From: Pseudomonas sp. B6002
Lineage (GTDB): Bacteria; Pseudomonadota; Gammaproteobacteria; Pseudomonadales; Pseudomonadaceae
Direction: 5' to 3'
DNA length: 64,000 nt
Assembly (NCBI RefSeq): GCF_013385985.1
Contig: NZ_JACAOY010000025.1
Location: forward strand, 157,787-221,786
The notes below the pieces were generated by a model that had not been told where the DNA came from, searched no databases, and saw only the letters and a list, made by a program, of their open reading frames with translations. Below are positions 27,326 through 37,738 of this stretch, in pieces (the first letter of the stretch is position 1; the number at the start of each line of letters is the position of its first letter). The position numbers and the translations under genes are program-made.

Positions 27326-28354
27326 ATGCAACGTGGTCTACCCACCCTGAAAAACCTGTTCCGGAGTGTCCTGCTCTTGTCCGCACTCACCGCAGCCAGC
27401 GCCCATGCGGCGGAAAAAATCGACCTGATCATCGACACCGACCCCGGTGCTGATGACGTAGTAGCCTTGCTGTTTGCCATGGCTTCTCCGGAGGAGTTGC
27501 ACATTCGAGCGCTGACCACTGTCGCCGGCAATGTGCGCCTGGACAAGACTTCCCGCAACGCACGGCTGGCCCGTGAGTGGGCAGGGCGCGAAGATATTCC
27601 GGTGTATGCCGGCGCACCCAAGCCGCTGCTGCGCACGCCGATCTATGCCGAGAATATCCACGGCAAGGAAGGCATCTCCGGCGTCACCGTGCATGAGCCG
27701 AAAAAGGGCCTGGCCGAAGGCAATGCGGTTGATTACCTGATCAAGACCTTGAGCACCGCCAAGCCCCATAGCATCACCATCGCCATGCTCGGTCCGCAGA
27801 CCAACCTGGCGCTGGCATTGACCCAGGCGCCGGAAATCACCCAAGGCATCAAGGAGGTCGTGGTGATGGGCGGTGCGCACTTCAATGGCGGCAACATTAC
27901 GCCAGTGGCCGAATTCAATCTGTTCGCCGACCCGGTTGCGGCCGAGATCGTACTCAAGAGTGGCGTCAAGTTGACCTACCTGCCGCTGGACGTGACCCAC
28001 AAAGTCCTGACCAGCGAAACGCGTTTAAAAAAGATCGCAGACCTCAACAACAACGCGAGCAAAGTCGTCAGCAATATCCTTAACGAATACGTCAAAGGCG
28101 ATATGGAGCACTACGGCATCCCCGGTGGCCCGGTGCACGATGCCACGGTGATTGCTTATCTGCTCAAGCCTTCACTGTTCAGCGGCCGTCAGGCCAATAT
28201 GGTGGTCGATAGCCGCGAAGGCCCGACTTTCGGTCAGACCATCGTCGACTGGTACGACGGCCTGAAGCAGGAAAAGAATGTGTTCTGGGTCGAGAACGGC
28301 GACGCCCAGGGCTTCTTCGATCTGCTGACTGAGCGCTTGGCACGCTTGAAGTAA
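27326..28354 (+). CDS. secreted inosine-uridine-preferring nucleoside hydrolase
   Basis: A 342-residue nucleoside N-ribohydrolase with an N-terminal signal peptide (SALTAASAHAA-E). The calcium and ribose site DTDPGADDVVALL is complete, and LGPQTNLALAL, VVMGGAHFNGGNITPVAEFN and the C-terminal HDATVIAYL segment match the family. Because the enzyme is exported, nucleosides would be split in the periplasm and the ribose carried in by RbsBAC, which explains its place as last gene of the ribose operon (25 bases after rbsD, AAGGAG start). A terminator follows. Confidence 0.9.
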   Translation: MQRGLPTLKNLFRSVLLLSALTAASAHAAEKIDLIIDTDPGADDVVALLFAMASPEELHIRALTTVAGNVRLDKTSRNARLAREWAGREDIPVYAGAPKPLLRTPIYAENIHGKEGISGVTVHEPKKGLAEGNAVDYLIKTLSTAKPHSITIAMLGPQTNLALALTQAPEITQGIKEVVVMGGAHFNGGNITPVAEFNLFADPVAAEIVLKSGVKLTYLPLDVTHKVLTSETRLKKIADLNNNASKVVSNILNEYVKGDMEHYGIPGGPVHDATVIAYLLKPSLFSGRQANMVVDSREGPTFGQTIVDWYDGLKQEKNVFWVENGDAQGFFDLLTERLARLK

Positions 28355-28362
28355 GGTGTTTG

Positions 28363-28391
28363 CCGGTCGGCGCTCGTCGACCGGTTCTTAT
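28363..28391 (+). terminator. terminator of the rbs operon
   Basis: CCGGTCG, eight-base loop, CGACCGG, then TTCTTATT. The T-tract is interrupted, so moderate. Confidence 0.6.
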
Positions 28392-28600
28392 TCCCGCTCG
28401 GGGTCGTGTGCACCCATGTGATCGGCCGGGTATTTTTCGAATACCTGACCGATAAAGGCTTGCGCCGCTTGGGTGCCCAATTCCTTGACCAGCAGGTCGA
28501 TACCGATGATTGCCAATTCTTCCGGGCTTCCGGGGCTGTAGGAACTTTGTCCCTGAGGCCACTTGGCTTTGATATCGGCTTGGAGGGTTACAGTGCTCAT
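28388..28600 (-). CDS. hypothetical small protein
   Basis: A 70-residue acidic soluble protein (WPQGQSSYSPGSPEELAI, then a helix GIDLLVKELGTQAAQAFIGQVFEKY, then a polar tail). It has convincing Pseudomonas codon use and an ATG at 28600, but I do not recognise the family. It ends inside the rbs terminator region and is divergent from the next gene. Confidence 0.55.
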   Translation of the reverse strand: MSTVTLQADIKAKWPQGQSSYSPGSPEELAIIGIDLLVKELGTQAAQAFIGQVFEKYPADHMGAHDPERE

Positions 28601-28756
28601 GGCTGTCTCGCGGTGTTGAAAGTACTGGGTAATGCGCTGGAACGCGGTTCTTGCCGGCGCAGTTAACCATTTTGCGCCGCGTTTGGCACTGCTACTTAGG
28701 CATGAGCGAGGGGCTGTGCGACACTGTCTCCCTGTTTAATTGCCGGGAATGAACGC

Positions 28757-29065
28757 GTGCAGATCGATTTGAACAACCCCGACAACCTGAACCTGGCCGC
28801 CGTGCGCCAGTTGATTGCCAGTGCCAGTGACGATGAACATGCCCAATTGCGGGTGACCAAGGCCGGGATCGCTTATATCTCTTCTGGCAGGGCGGTGGGT
28901 GGTGTCGAGATCGAAGGGTTGCTGTTTCGCCTGGAGACCTGGGCCAAGGGCTCAGGCTACGTCGGCAACGTGGCTGCCAGCGATGAAGTCTGGGTGACCC
29001 AGATCCTGAATGCGCTTACGCAGAACTGGCCAAAACCTTCGTCCGACTACATCGATATCTACTGA
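28757..29065 (+). CDS. hypothetical protein
   Basis: A 102-residue soluble protein starting with GTG. An N-terminal NLAAVRQLIASASDDEHAQLRVTK is followed by a strand-rich middle (GIAYISSG ... VEIEGLLFRLETWAKGSGYVG) and a Trp/Tyr-rich end. No family recognised. Coding status is supported by composition and by the clean frame on the plus strand. Confidence 0.6.
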   Translation: MQIDLNNPDNLNLAAVRQLIASASDDEHAQLRVTKAGIAYISSGRAVGGVEIEGLLFRLETWAKGSGYVGNVAASDEVWVTQILNALTQNWPKPSSDYIDIY

Positions 29066-29208
29066 GTACGTTCATATCTGGTGACGATTGCTCGGGCGAA
29101 TGCCGCGCAAGAGTAGGGCAGACTTGCCCTCCGGCGGTTTACGTCTTGAAACCAATCCGCCATATCGCTGTCGCACGATCTCTGTCCATTTTTATCATAG
29201 GAGGCTTC

Positions 29209-29529
29209 ATGCCTTGGAAGCTCGCATCATTCGGTACTTTGTTGGCAGCACTCGCGTTGGCGGGTTGCAGCACCCCGGGTGCCTCTGAGCCAGGCAAAGC
29301 AACCGCCGCCGCTGACGTCACTCATACCCGCTGTGAGTCGAAAGCCGCCGAGTTCGCAATCGGCCAGAAAGCCTCGCCCCAGTTGCTGGAGCAGGCCCGT
29401 ACCCGTGCCGGTGCGCAGAACGCACGGATTCTCAAGCCAAACGACATGATTACCCTGGAATACCGCTCCGATCGCCTGAACCTGAACACCGACGACAACC
29501 TGGTGATCACGCGGGTCAATTGCGGCTGA
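29209..29529 (+). CDS. peptidase inhibitor I78 family lipoprotein
   Basis: A 106-residue lipoprotein: signal peptide ending LAGC (Cys20), linker, then an I78 (ecotin-unrelated) inhibitor domain recognised by CESKAAEFAIGQ, ARTRAGAQNARILKPNDMITLEYRSDRLN and the C-terminal VITRVNCG; the two cysteines at the ends of the domain would form a disulfide. AGGAGG lies six bases before ATG 29209, which settles the start over the upstream frame. I78 proteins are proposed to inhibit serine proteases in the envelope. Confidence 0.8.
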   Translation: MPWKLASFGTLLAALALAGCSTPGASEPGKATAAADVTHTRCESKAAEFAIGQKASPQLLEQARTRAGAQNARILKPNDMITLEYRSDRLNLNTDDNLVITRVNCG

Positions 29530-29556
29530 TCGCTTCAAGGCTTTTACAGCGCCCAT

Positions 29557-29588
29557 AAAAAACCCCGCCACATGGACGGGGTTTTTTT
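29557..29588. terminator. bidirectional terminator between I78 gene and cspA
   Basis: AAAAAACCCCG, nine-base loop, CGGGGTTTTTT; symmetrical A/T flanks serve both converging genes. Confidence 0.9.
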
Positions 29589-29602
29589 AGCTCAGCGGAG
29601 AA

Positions 29603-29815
29603 TTACTCGCCGCGAACCTGTGCAGCTTGCATACCCTTTTGGCCTTTCTCAGCCACGAAGGAAACGGTTTGGCCTTCTTTCAGGCTTTTGAAACCGTCGC
29701 TTTCGATAGCTTTGAAGTGTACGAACAGGTCGTCACCGCCACCTTGAGGAGTGATGAAGCCGAAGCCTTTTTCATCGTTGAACCATTTAACGGTGCCGGT
29801 TTGGCGATTAGACAT
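29603..29815 (-). CDS. cspA: cold-shock protein, CspA family
   Basis: A 70-residue single CSD/OB-fold protein that binds single-stranded RNA and DNA. RNP1 (KGFGFIT) and RNP2 (LFVHF) are intact, preceded by [14 protein letters not shown] lies upstream of ATG 29815; the longer open frame is the 5' leader, which is AT-rich as in other cold-shock genes. Which of the several paralogues it is cannot be told. Confidence 0.93.
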   Translation of the reverse strand: MSNRQTGTVKWFNDEKGFGFITPQGGGDDLFVHFKAIESDGFKSLKEGQTVSFVAEKGQKGMQAAQVRGE

Positions 29816-30107
29816 GGTGTATCTCCAAGAAACATATATTTTCAGTAGTGCTGTGCTGCTCAGGCCAACTGGGCACACCGGGCTATCATAGTCGAAATGT
29901 TCGGCTTGGGAGCCCCCCCAAGGCATTGTTTGCTAATCAATAGCGTTGCGTTTAGTGCTTCGGTCGGCTGAAAGCCCCGATCTACGGGGCTTTGGCGCGA
30001 AATATCAGCTGTTAAAAAAAGCCGTAAAAGCTGCGTAATTTGTGAGATAAGGCAATTTTCAGGCTGTTTTTTCAACAAATTGACCGTCTGAACACGGGTA
30101 TGGCTGA

Positions 30108-30419
30108 CTATTTTTTCACGACTTTGCAGGACGAAATCGCCGCAACCGCCTTGTTTTTAAGCGCAGGGCTGGCATTCGGGTTTTTCATGAGCTCTGTGAT
30201 TTCCGCCGTGGTCAGCTCGGCATTGATCTTGTCGGCGCCACATTCGCAATGGTCTTTGGCGGTTTTGGCGTCGACGTTCTGCTGGGCTGCTGCGCTGCAA
30301 TCTTTGACGAAGCTATCGCGGGCGCCGGCAGGCCAGTTCGAGGGAGCGGCTGCATGTGCGCCGAGGGACATCAGCGTCAGGGAGGCGGCGAGGGCGAGGG
30401 TCGAGGTAAAACGCATCAT
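30108..30419 (-). CDS. hypothetical secreted protein
   Basis: A 103-residue protein with a signal peptide (cleavage GAHA-A) and a mature part with four cysteines (DCSAAA, DHCECG, SSCKVV) and many Ala/Lys. AGGAG precedes the double ATG (30419/30416). Similar small Cys-containing periplasmic proteins occur across Pseudomonas, but I do not recognise a named family. Confidence 0.65.
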   Translation of the reverse strand: MMRFTSTLALAASLTLMSLGAHAAAPSNWPAGARDSFVKDCSAAAQQNVDAKTAKDHCECGADKINAELTTAEITELMKNPNASPALKNKAVAAISSCKVVKK

Positions 30420-30785
30420 GGGATGCTCCTTTGGGTCGAGGACGAACAGCAATTCTCAGTGGGTTTGAGGTAGTGCGTACAGCTCAAGTTCACTTTTGCA
30501 GCAGTAAAGCCCGGAATTTTTCTTTACATGAGGCCGCGCCGGCGCGACGACCGTTCATCTGTGCTAGCATCGTCGACCTGGCTATTTCCAGGCGCGCCAT
30601 TTGCCGCCTTGCCATGTTCTTTTTAGCTCACTCCAGTCACTCTGGTTCGATTATCGGTTGGCCGAAAGGCTCCTGCCGCTGTAAGGCAGGCGTTCATCAC
30701 TGAACGGCCTGGTATTGGATCTTGTACTGGCTCATCCCAACCCACGTGACCTTTGGTAGGGGTCACCACTAGGAGAGGAGGCGCC
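30420..30785. other. thrS upstream and leader region
   Basis: A 366-base stretch between the divergent secreted protein gene and thrS. The right-hand 115 bases hold three hairpins described separately (anticodon-like hairpins at 30672-30690 and 30746-30766 and a CGTTCA/TGAACG hairpin at 30691-30706). No clear promoter was located; GC-rich sequence at 30531-30560 separates the two genes. Confidence 0.6.
30672..30766 (+). promoter_or_regulatory. candidate ThrRS translational operator (two anticodon-arm mimics)
   Basis: Hairpin 1: CCTGCC (30672-30677), loop GCTGTAA, GGCAGG (30685-30690); the seven-base loop has TGT at positions equivalent to 34-36 and A at 37. Hairpin 2: GTGACC plus a T-G pair (30746-30752, 30760-30766) closing loop TTGGTAG, with U33, GGU at 34-36 and A37. 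UGU and GGU are tRNA-Thr anticodons. Hairpin 2 ends 19 bases before the thrS ATG, directly against the Shine-Dalgarno run. In E. coli, ThrRS binds two such domains (D2 and D4) in its own leader and blocks ribosomes. Confidence 0.65.
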
Positions 30786-32708
30786 ATGCCAACTATTACT
30801 CTTCCCGACGGCAGTCAACGTTCATTCGATCATTCGGTTTCCGTAGCCGATGTCGCCGCATCCATCGGTGCAGGCCTGGCCAAAGCCACCGTGGCCGGCA
30901 AGGTCGACGGCAAGCTGGTCGATGCCAGCGACCTGATCACCACCGATGCCAGCCTGCAGATCATCACGCCCAAGGACCAGGAGGGGCTGGAGATCATTCG
31001 CCACTCTTGCGCTCACCTGATTGGCCACGCGGTCAAGCAGCTGTATCCGACCGCGAAAATGGTGATCGGCCCGGTCATCGAAGAAGGCTTCTATTACGAC
31101 ATCGCCTATGAGCGTCCTTTCACACCGGACGACCTGGCCGCGATCGAACAGCGCATGCATCAGCTGATCGAAAAAGATTACGACGTGATCAAGAAAGTCA
31201 CGCCGCGCGCCGAAGTGATCGACGTGTTTACCGCCCGTGGCGAAGACTACAAGCTGCGCCTGGTGGAAGACATGCCGGACGAGCAGGCCATGGGCCTGTA
31301 CTACCACGAAGAATATGTCGACATGTGCCGTGGCCCGCACGTGCCGAACACGCGTTTCCTCAAGTCTTTCAAGCTGACCAAGCTGTCCGGCGCCTACTGG
31401 CGTGGCGATGCGAAAAACGAGCAACTGCAGCGCATCTACGGTACCGCCTGGGCTGACAAGAAGCAGCTGGCTGCCTACATCCAGCGCATCGAAGAAGCTG
31501 AAAAGCGCGACCACCGCAAGATTGGCAAGCGCCTGAACCTGTTTCACCTCCAGGAAGAAGCGCCGGGCATGGTGTTCTGGCACCCGAACGGCTGGACCTT
31601 GTACCAGGTGCTTGAGCAGTACATGCGCAAGGTTCAGCGCGACAACGGCTACCTGGAGATCAAGACGCCGCAAGTCGTTGACCGTAGCCTGTGGGAGAAA
31701 TCCGGGCACTGGGCCAACTACGCCGACAACATGTTCACCACCCAGTCGGAAAACCGCGACTACGCCATCAAGCCCATGAACTGCCCTTGCCACGTGCAGG
31801 TGTTCAACCAGGGTCTGAAGAGCTATCGCGAGTTGCCGATGCGCCTGGCCGAGTTCGGTGCCTGCCACCGTAACGAGCCATCGGGTGCGCTGCACGGCAT
31901 CATGCGCGTGCGTGGCTTCACCCAGGATGACGCCCACATCTTCTGCACCGAAGAGCAGATGCAGGCCGAATCCGCCGCGTTCATCAAGCTGACCATGGAT
32001 GTCTATCGCGATTTCGGCTTTACCGAAGTCGAAATGAAGCTGTCCACTCGTCCGGAAAAACGCGTCGGTTCCGACGAGCTGTGGGATCGCGCCGAATCGG
32101 CACTAGCCGCAGCGCTCGACAGCGCGGGCCTTGCGTACGACCTGCAGCCAGGCGAGGGTGCTTTCTACGGTCCGAAGATCGAGTTCTCGCTGAAAGATTG
32201 CCTTGGCCGTGTCTGGCAGTGTGGTACCCTGCAGCTCGATTTTAACCTGCCGATCCGTCTGGGCGCCGAATACGTGTCCGAAGACAACAGCCGTAAACAC
32301 CCGGTTATGCTGCACCGGGCGATCCTCGGTTCGTTCGAACGGTTCGTCGGGATCCTGATCGAGCACTACGAGGGTGCATTCCCTGCGTGGCTGGCTCCGA
32401 CCCAGGCAGTGATCATGAATATCACTGATAAACAGGCAGATTTTGCCGCTGAAGTTGAAAAAACTCTCAACGAAAGCGGGTTTCGTGCCAAGTCCGACTT
32501 GAGAAATGAAAAGATCGGCTTTAAAATCCGCGAGCATACTTTGCTCAAGGTTCCCTATCTTTTGGTTATCGGAGATCGGGAAGTCGAGATGCAGACTGTC
32601 GCTGTGCGTACTCGTGAAGGTGCTGACCTGGGCTCGATGCCCGTCGCCCAGTTCGCTGAGTTCCTCGCGCAAGCGGTTTCCCGGCGTGGTCGCCCAGATT
32701 CGGAGTAA
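30786..32708 (+). CDS. thrS: threonyl-tRNA synthetase
   Basis: A 640-residue class II synthetase: N-terminal TGS domain (residues 1-60, [14 protein letters not shown]), the editing domain with [16 protein letters not shown] and the later [11 protein letters not shown], then the catalytic core with [10 protein letters not shown], the motif 2 segment [20 protein letters not shown] and motif 3 [11 protein letters not shown], and the C-terminal anticodon-binding domain. Zinc ligands (Cys in NCPCH and two His) are present. The ATG at 30786 has a strong AGGAGAGGAGG; upstream in-frame codons cross the operator hairpin. Heads the thrS-infC-rpmI-rplT block. Confidence 0.97.
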   Translation: MPTITLPDGSQRSFDHSVSVADVAASIGAGLAKATVAGKVDGKLVDASDLITTDASLQIITPKDQEGLEIIRHSCAHLIGHAVKQLYPTAKMVIGPVIEEGFYYDIAYERPFTPDDLAAIEQRMHQLIEKDYDVIKKVTPRAEVIDVFTARGEDYKLRLVEDMPDEQAMGLYYHEEYVDMCRGPHVPNTRFLKSFKLTKLSGAYWRGDAKNEQLQRIYGTAWADKKQLAAYIQRIEEAEKRDHRKIGKRLNLFHLQEEAPGMVFWHPNGWTLYQVLEQYMRKVQRDNGYLEIKTPQVVDRSLWEKSGHWANYADNMFTTQSENRDYAIKPMNCPCHVQVFNQGLKSYRELPMRLAEFGACHRNEPSGALHGIMRVRGFTQDDAHIFCTEEQMQAESAAFIKLTMDVYRDFGFTEVEMKLSTRPEKRVGSDELWDRAESALAAALDSAGLAYDLQPGEGAFYGPKIEFSLKDCLGRVWQCGTLQLDFNLPIRLGAEYVSEDNSRKHPVMLHRAILGSFERFVGILIEHYEGAFPAWLAPTQAVIMNITDKQADFAAEVEKTLNESGFRAKSDLRNEKIGFKIREHTLLKVPYLLVIGDREVEMQTVAVRTREGADLGSMPVAQFAEFLAQAVSRRGRPDSE

Positions 32709-32710
32709 TT

Positions 32711-33259
32711 ATTATTAAGCGTGAAATGAGACAAGATAAACGAGCTGCACCGAAAGCCCCGATCAACGAGAATATCTCGGCACGCGAGGTTCGGTTAATT
32801 GGCGCTGACGGCGAGCAGATTGGCATCGTCTCGATTGATGAAGCGCTTCGTATCGCTGAAGAGTCCAAGTTGGACTTGGTGGAAATCTCCGCCGACGCAG
32901 TCCCGCCTGTTTGCCGGGTGATGGACTACGGCAAGTCGATCTTCGAAAAGAAGAAGCAGATTGCTGCGGCGAAGAAGAACCAAAAGCAGATTCAAGTAAA
33001 AGAAATCAAGTTTCGTCCAGGGACGGAGGAAGGGGATTACCAGGTAAAACTGCGCAACCTGGTACGTTTCCTGAGTGATGGGGACAGGGCCAAGGTATCC
33101 TTGCGATTCCGCGGCCGTGAGATGGCCCACCAGGAGCTGGGGATGGAACTCCTCAAGCGGGTTGAAGCTGACCTGCTGGAGTACGGTTCCGTCGAGCAGC
33201 ATCCTAAGATGGAAGGACGCCAGCTGATCATGGTCATCGCCCCGAAAAAGAAGAAGTAA
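32711..33259 (+). CDS. infC: translation initiation factor IF-3 (AUU start)
   Basis: A 182-residue IF-3: N-domain with [21 protein letters not shown], the Lys-rich linker ([15 protein letters not shown]) and C-domain with [23 protein letters not shown] and [12 protein letters not shown]. The ribosome site GGAG (32702-32705) is followed by in-frame ATT codons at 32708, 32711 and 32714, whereas the first ATG (32726) is 20 bases from it and lacks its own site. In E. coli infC starts at AUU and is autoregulated because IF-3 rejects that codon; the same is inferred here. The exact ATT (32711 or 32714) is not certain. It begins directly at the thrS stop codon. Confidence 0.93.
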   Translation: MIKREMRQDKRAAPKAPINENISAREVRLIGADGEQIGIVSIDEALRIAEESKLDLVEISADAVPPVCRVMDYGKSIFEKKKQIAAAKKNQKQIQVKEIKFRPGTEEGDYQVKLRNLVRFLSDGDRAKVSLRFRGREMAHQELGMELLKRVEADLLEYGSVEQHPKMEGRQLIMVIAPKKKK

Positions 33260-33319
33260 TCAACAGGGCACGGCAGGCCTTCTGATTATGTTTATCAACT
33301 GAATGCGGAGTATCCGAAC

Positions 33320-33514
33320 ATGCCAAAGATGAAGACTAAAAGTGGTGCTGCTAAGCGGTTTCTGAAAACTGCTAACGGTATCAAGCACAAGCACGCTTTC
33401 AAGAGCCACATCCTGACCAAAATGTCGACCAAGCGTAAGCGTCAACTGCGCGGTAGCAGCTTGCTGCATCCGTCTGACGTGGCAAAAGTCGAGCGCATGC
33501 TGCGCCTTCGTTAA
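33320..33514 (+). CDS. rpmI: 50S ribosomal protein L35
   Basis: A 64-residue highly basic protein, [14 protein letters not shown] at the start, of standard L35 length. Between infC and rplT as in E. coli, with a GCGGAG-like site before ATG. Confidence 0.97.
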   Translation: MPKMKTKSGAAKRFLKTANGIKHKHAFKSHILTKMSTKRKRQLRGSSLLHPSDVAKVERMLRLR

Positions 33515-33544
33515 TTTTTGGATCAAGAATAGAGGAAGTAACTC

Positions 33545-33901
33545 ATGGCTCGTGTAAAGCGTGGCGTCATTGCCCGTAAACGTCACAAAAAAATTCTGAA
33601 ACTTGCTAAAGGCTACTACGGCGCGCGTTCACGCGTATTCCGTGTTGCCAAGCAAGCGGTAATCAAGGCAGGCCAATACGCCTACCGTGACCGTCGTCAG
33701 AAAAAACGTCAGTTCCGCGCTCTGTGGATCGCTCGTATCAACGCTGGTGCACGTGTTAACGGTCTGTCCTACAGCCGTTTCATCGCTGGCCTGAAAAAAG
33801 CGTCCATCGAGATCGACCGTAAGGTTCTGGCTGATCTGGCAGTGAACGAAAAAGCGGTGTTTGCCGCGATTGTCGAGAAAGCTAAAGCCACCTTGGCTTA
33901 A
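33545..33901 (+). CDS. rplT: 50S ribosomal protein L20
   Basis: A 118-residue L20, with [17 protein letters not shown] at the N-terminus and the conserved [21 protein letters not shown] block. L20 binds 23S rRNA early in assembly and represses its own operon in E. coli. Ends 55 bases before the strong terminator that separates it from pheS. Confidence 0.97.
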   Translation: MARVKRGVIARKRHKKILKLAKGYYGARSRVFRVAKQAVIKAGQYAYRDRRQKKRQFRALWIARINAGARVNGLSYSRFIAGLKKASIEIDRKVLADLAVNEKAVFAAIVEKAKATLA

Positions 33902-33956
33902 GTACCCCCGACAGTCATTCTGGGTTGCTCCTGCAGCCCAGGGTGGTAAACGTCAT

Positions 33957-35027
<1,071 letters not shown>

Positions 35028-35053
35028 TCGTAACGAACCTTTAGGAGAGCAGG

Positions 35054-37432
35054 ATGAAATTCAGTGAACAATGGCTGCGTGGCTGGGTAAGCCCGCAGGT
35101 AGGCCGCGACGAGCTGGTTGCTCGTCTGTCGATGGCCGGTCTTGAGGTCGATAGCGTTACTCCGGCCGCCGGTGTTTTCAATGGCGTGGTGGTTGGCGAG
35201 GTGCTGAGCACCGAGCAACACCCCGATGCCGATAAGTTGCGTGTGTGCCAGGTCAGCAATGGCGCGGAAACCTTCCAGGTCGTGTGCGGAGCGCCCAACG
35301 TGCGCCCCGGCCTGAAGATCCCGTTTGCCATGATCGGTGCCGAGTTGCCAGGCGACTTCAAGATCAAGAAAGCCAAGCTGCGTGGTGTTGAGTCCAACGG
35401 CATGCTGTGCTCCCAGGCCGAGCTGCAAGTGGGTGAGGGCAACGATGGCCTGATGGAACTGCCGGCCGACGCGCCAGTGGGCCAGGACATCCGCGTTTAC
35501 CTGGAACTGGAAGACGCCAGCATCGAGGTCGACCTGACCCCGAATCGTGGCGACTGCCTGTCCCTGGCCGGCTTGGCCCGTGAAGTGGGCGCGCTGTACA
35601 ACGCCCCGGTCACCCGCCCGGTCGTTGCTGCCGTGCCTGCGGTACACGACGAGGTGCGCCCGATTGAAGTGCTGGCGCCAAACGCCTGCCCACGTTACCT
35701 GGGTCGTGTGATCCGTAACGTCGACCTGTCCAAGCCAACCCCGCTGTGGATGGTTGAGCGTCTGCGTCGCGCCGACGTGCGCAGCATCGATGCAGCTGTC
35801 GACATCACTAACTACGTGATGCTGGAGCTGGGTCAGCCGCTGCACGCTTTCGATCTCGCCGAAATCAACGGTGGCATCCGCGTGCGCATGGCTGAAGAAG
35901 GCGAAAAGCTTGTTCTGCTTGATGGCCAGGAAGTCAGCCTGCGCGCCGACACGCTGGTCATTGCTGACCATTCCCGTGCCCTGGCGATTGCCGGCGTGAT
36001 GGGTGGCGAGCACAGCGGCGTGTCTGACACCACTCGTGACGTTTTCCTTGAAAGTGCGTTCTTCGACCAGATCGCCATCGCTGGCAAGGCCCGCTCCTAC
36101 GGCCTGCACACCGATGCGTCGCACCGCTACGAGCGTGGCGTCGACTGGAAGCTGGCCCGTGAAGCCATGGAGCGCGCCACTGGCCTGCTGCTGGAAATCA
36201 CCGGTGGTGAAGCCGGCCCGATCACTGAAACTGTCAGCGAGCAGCACCTGCCGTCTGTTGCGCCGATCACTCTGCGTGCCAAAAGCGTTGAGCAAATGCT
36301 CGGCCTGGTGATTGAGCCGGCTGAAATCGAGCAACTGTTGTCCGCCCTCGGCCTGGGTATCACCGCCGGCGGGGAAGGGCAGTGGCACGTTGAAGTGCCA
36401 AGCCATCGCTTCGATATCAGCCTGGAAGTCGACTTGATCGAAGAACTGGCCCGCCTGTATGGCTACAACCGCCTGCCGGTTCGTTACCCGCAAGCGCGCC
36501 TGGCCCCGCAACCCAAGGCCGAGGCGCGTGCGCACCTGCCTGAGCTGCGTCGCCTGCTGGTGGCTCGTGGTTACCAGGAAGCGGTGACCTACAGCTTCAT
36601 CGATCCGAAGCAGTTCGAACTGTTCAACCCGGGCGTCGAGCCGCTGTTGCTGGCCAACCCGATCTCCAATGACATGGCTGCCATGCGTTCGTCGCTGTGG
36701 CCAGGCTTGGTGAAGGCGCTGTCCCACAACCTGAACCGTCAGCAAGACCGCGTGCGCATGTTCGAAAGCGGCCTGCGTTTTGTCGGTCAATTGGACGGCC
36801 TCAAGCAAGAGCCGATGCTGGCCGGTGTGGTGTGCGGCAGCCGCCTGCCGGAAGGCTGGGCGCAGGGTCGCGAACCCGTGGACTTCTTCGACGTCAAGGC
36901 AGACGTGGAAGCGGTATTGGGCTTTGCCGGTGCCTTGGATGACTTCACCTTCCTGCCTGGCAGCCACCCGGCGTTGCACCCGGGCCAGACTGCACGTATC
37001 GAACGTGAAGGTCGTTTGGTGGGCTTCGTCGGCGCCATTCACCCTGAGCTGTCGAAAACCCTCGGCCTGGACCGTCCGGTCTTTGTTTTTGAGCTAGTCT
37101 TGGCTGAAGTCGCGTCGGGCAAGATGCCTAAATTCAGCGAGTTGTCGCGCTTCCCTGAAGTGCGTCGTGACCTCGCGCTGATTGCCGACCGTGAAGTCGC
37201 CGCCACTGCCGTTCTGGATGTAATCCGTGAAAATGCAGGGGAATGGCTGACAGACCTCAGGCTATTTGACGTCTATCAGGGTAAAGGTATTGATCCGCAT
37301 AGAAAAAGCCTTGCAGTTGGCTTGACCTGGCAGCATCCATCGCGCACTCTTAATGACGATGAGGTGAATACCACGACACAAAATATCCTCACCTCGCTCG
37401 AACAAAGGTTGAACGCCACGTTAAGGAAGTGA
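35054..37432 (+). CDS. pheT: phenylalanyl-tRNA synthetase beta subunit
   Basis: A 792-residue subunit: N-terminal tRNA-binding OB fold (about 40-150, with HPDADKLRVCQVSNG), B3/B4 editing domain (about 215-380), B5 domain (about 405-470) and C-terminal ferredoxin-fold anticodon-binding domain (about 700-792). AGGAG precedes the ATG. Four bases before ihfA, as in E. coli. Confidence 0.97.
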   Translation: MKFSEQWLRGWVSPQVGRDELVARLSMAGLEVDSVTPAAGVFNGVVVGEVLSTEQHPDADKLRVCQVSNGAETFQVVCGAPNVRPGLKIPFAMIGAELPGDFKIKKAKLRGVESNGMLCSQAELQVGEGNDGLMELPADAPVGQDIRVYLELEDASIEVDLTPNRGDCLSLAGLAREVGALYNAPVTRPVVAAVPAVHDEVRPIEVLAPNACPRYLGRVIRNVDLSKPTPLWMVERLRRADVRSIDAAVDITNYVMLELGQPLHAFDLAEINGGIRVRMAEEGEKLVLLDGQEVSLRADTLVIADHSRALAIAGVMGGEHSGVSDTTRDVFLESAFFDQIAIAGKARSYGLHTDASHRYERGVDWKLAREAMERATGLLLEITGGEAGPITETVSEQHLPSVAPITLRAKSVEQMLGLVIEPAEIEQLLSALGLGITAGGEGQWHVEVPSHRFDISLEVDLIEELARLYGYNRLPVRYPQARLAPQPKAEARAHLPELRRLLVARGYQEAVTYSFIDPKQFELFNPGVEPLLLANPISNDMAAMRSSLWPGLVKALSHNLNRQQDRVRMFESGLRFVGQLDGLKQEPMLAGVVCGSRLPEGWAQGREPVDFFDVKADVEAVLGFAGALDDFTFLPGSHPALHPGQTARIEREGRLVGFVGAIHPELSKTLGLDRPVFVFELVLAEVASGKMPKFSELSRFPEVRRDLALIADREVAATAVLDVIRENAGEWLTDLRLFDVYQGKGIDPHRKSLAVGLTWQHPSRTLNDDEVNTTTQNILTSLEQRLNATLRK

Positions 37433-37435
37433 CGT

Positions 37436-37738
37436 ATGGGGGCTTTGACGAAAGCTGAGATGGCGGAACGTCTGTACGAAGAGCTGGGTCTGAACAAGCG
37501 CGAGGCCAAGGAATTGGTTGAGCTGTTTTTTGAAGAGATCCGACACGCTCTGGAAGACAACGAACAGGTCAAATTGTCCGGTTTCGGCAATTTTGACCTG
37601 CGGGACAAACGCCAGCGGCCTGGCCGCAATCCAAAAACGGGAGAAGAAATCCCGATCACGGCTCGCCGTGTGGTCACCTTTCGTCCAGGGCAGAAGTTGA
37701 AGGCCCGAGTTGAGGCTTATGCTGGAACCAAGTCATAA
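37436..37738 (+). CDS. ihfA: integration host factor alpha subunit
   Basis: A 100-residue DNABII protein: N-terminal helices ([29 protein letters not shown]) and the DNA-bending arm [22 protein letters not shown] with the intercalating Pro. Pairs with IhfB to bend DNA at specific sites. Starts four bases after pheT, its usual partner operon. Confidence 0.97.
   Translation: MGALTKAEMAERLYEELGLNKREAKELVELFFEEIRHALEDNEQVKLSGFGNFDLRDKRQRPGRNPKTGEEIPITARRVVTFRPGQKLKARVEAYAGTKS

Noticed and set aside
33902..33956. Leader peptide for pheST attenuation
   Set aside because: No short frame with Phe codons before the terminator, so classical attenuation cannot be claimed.
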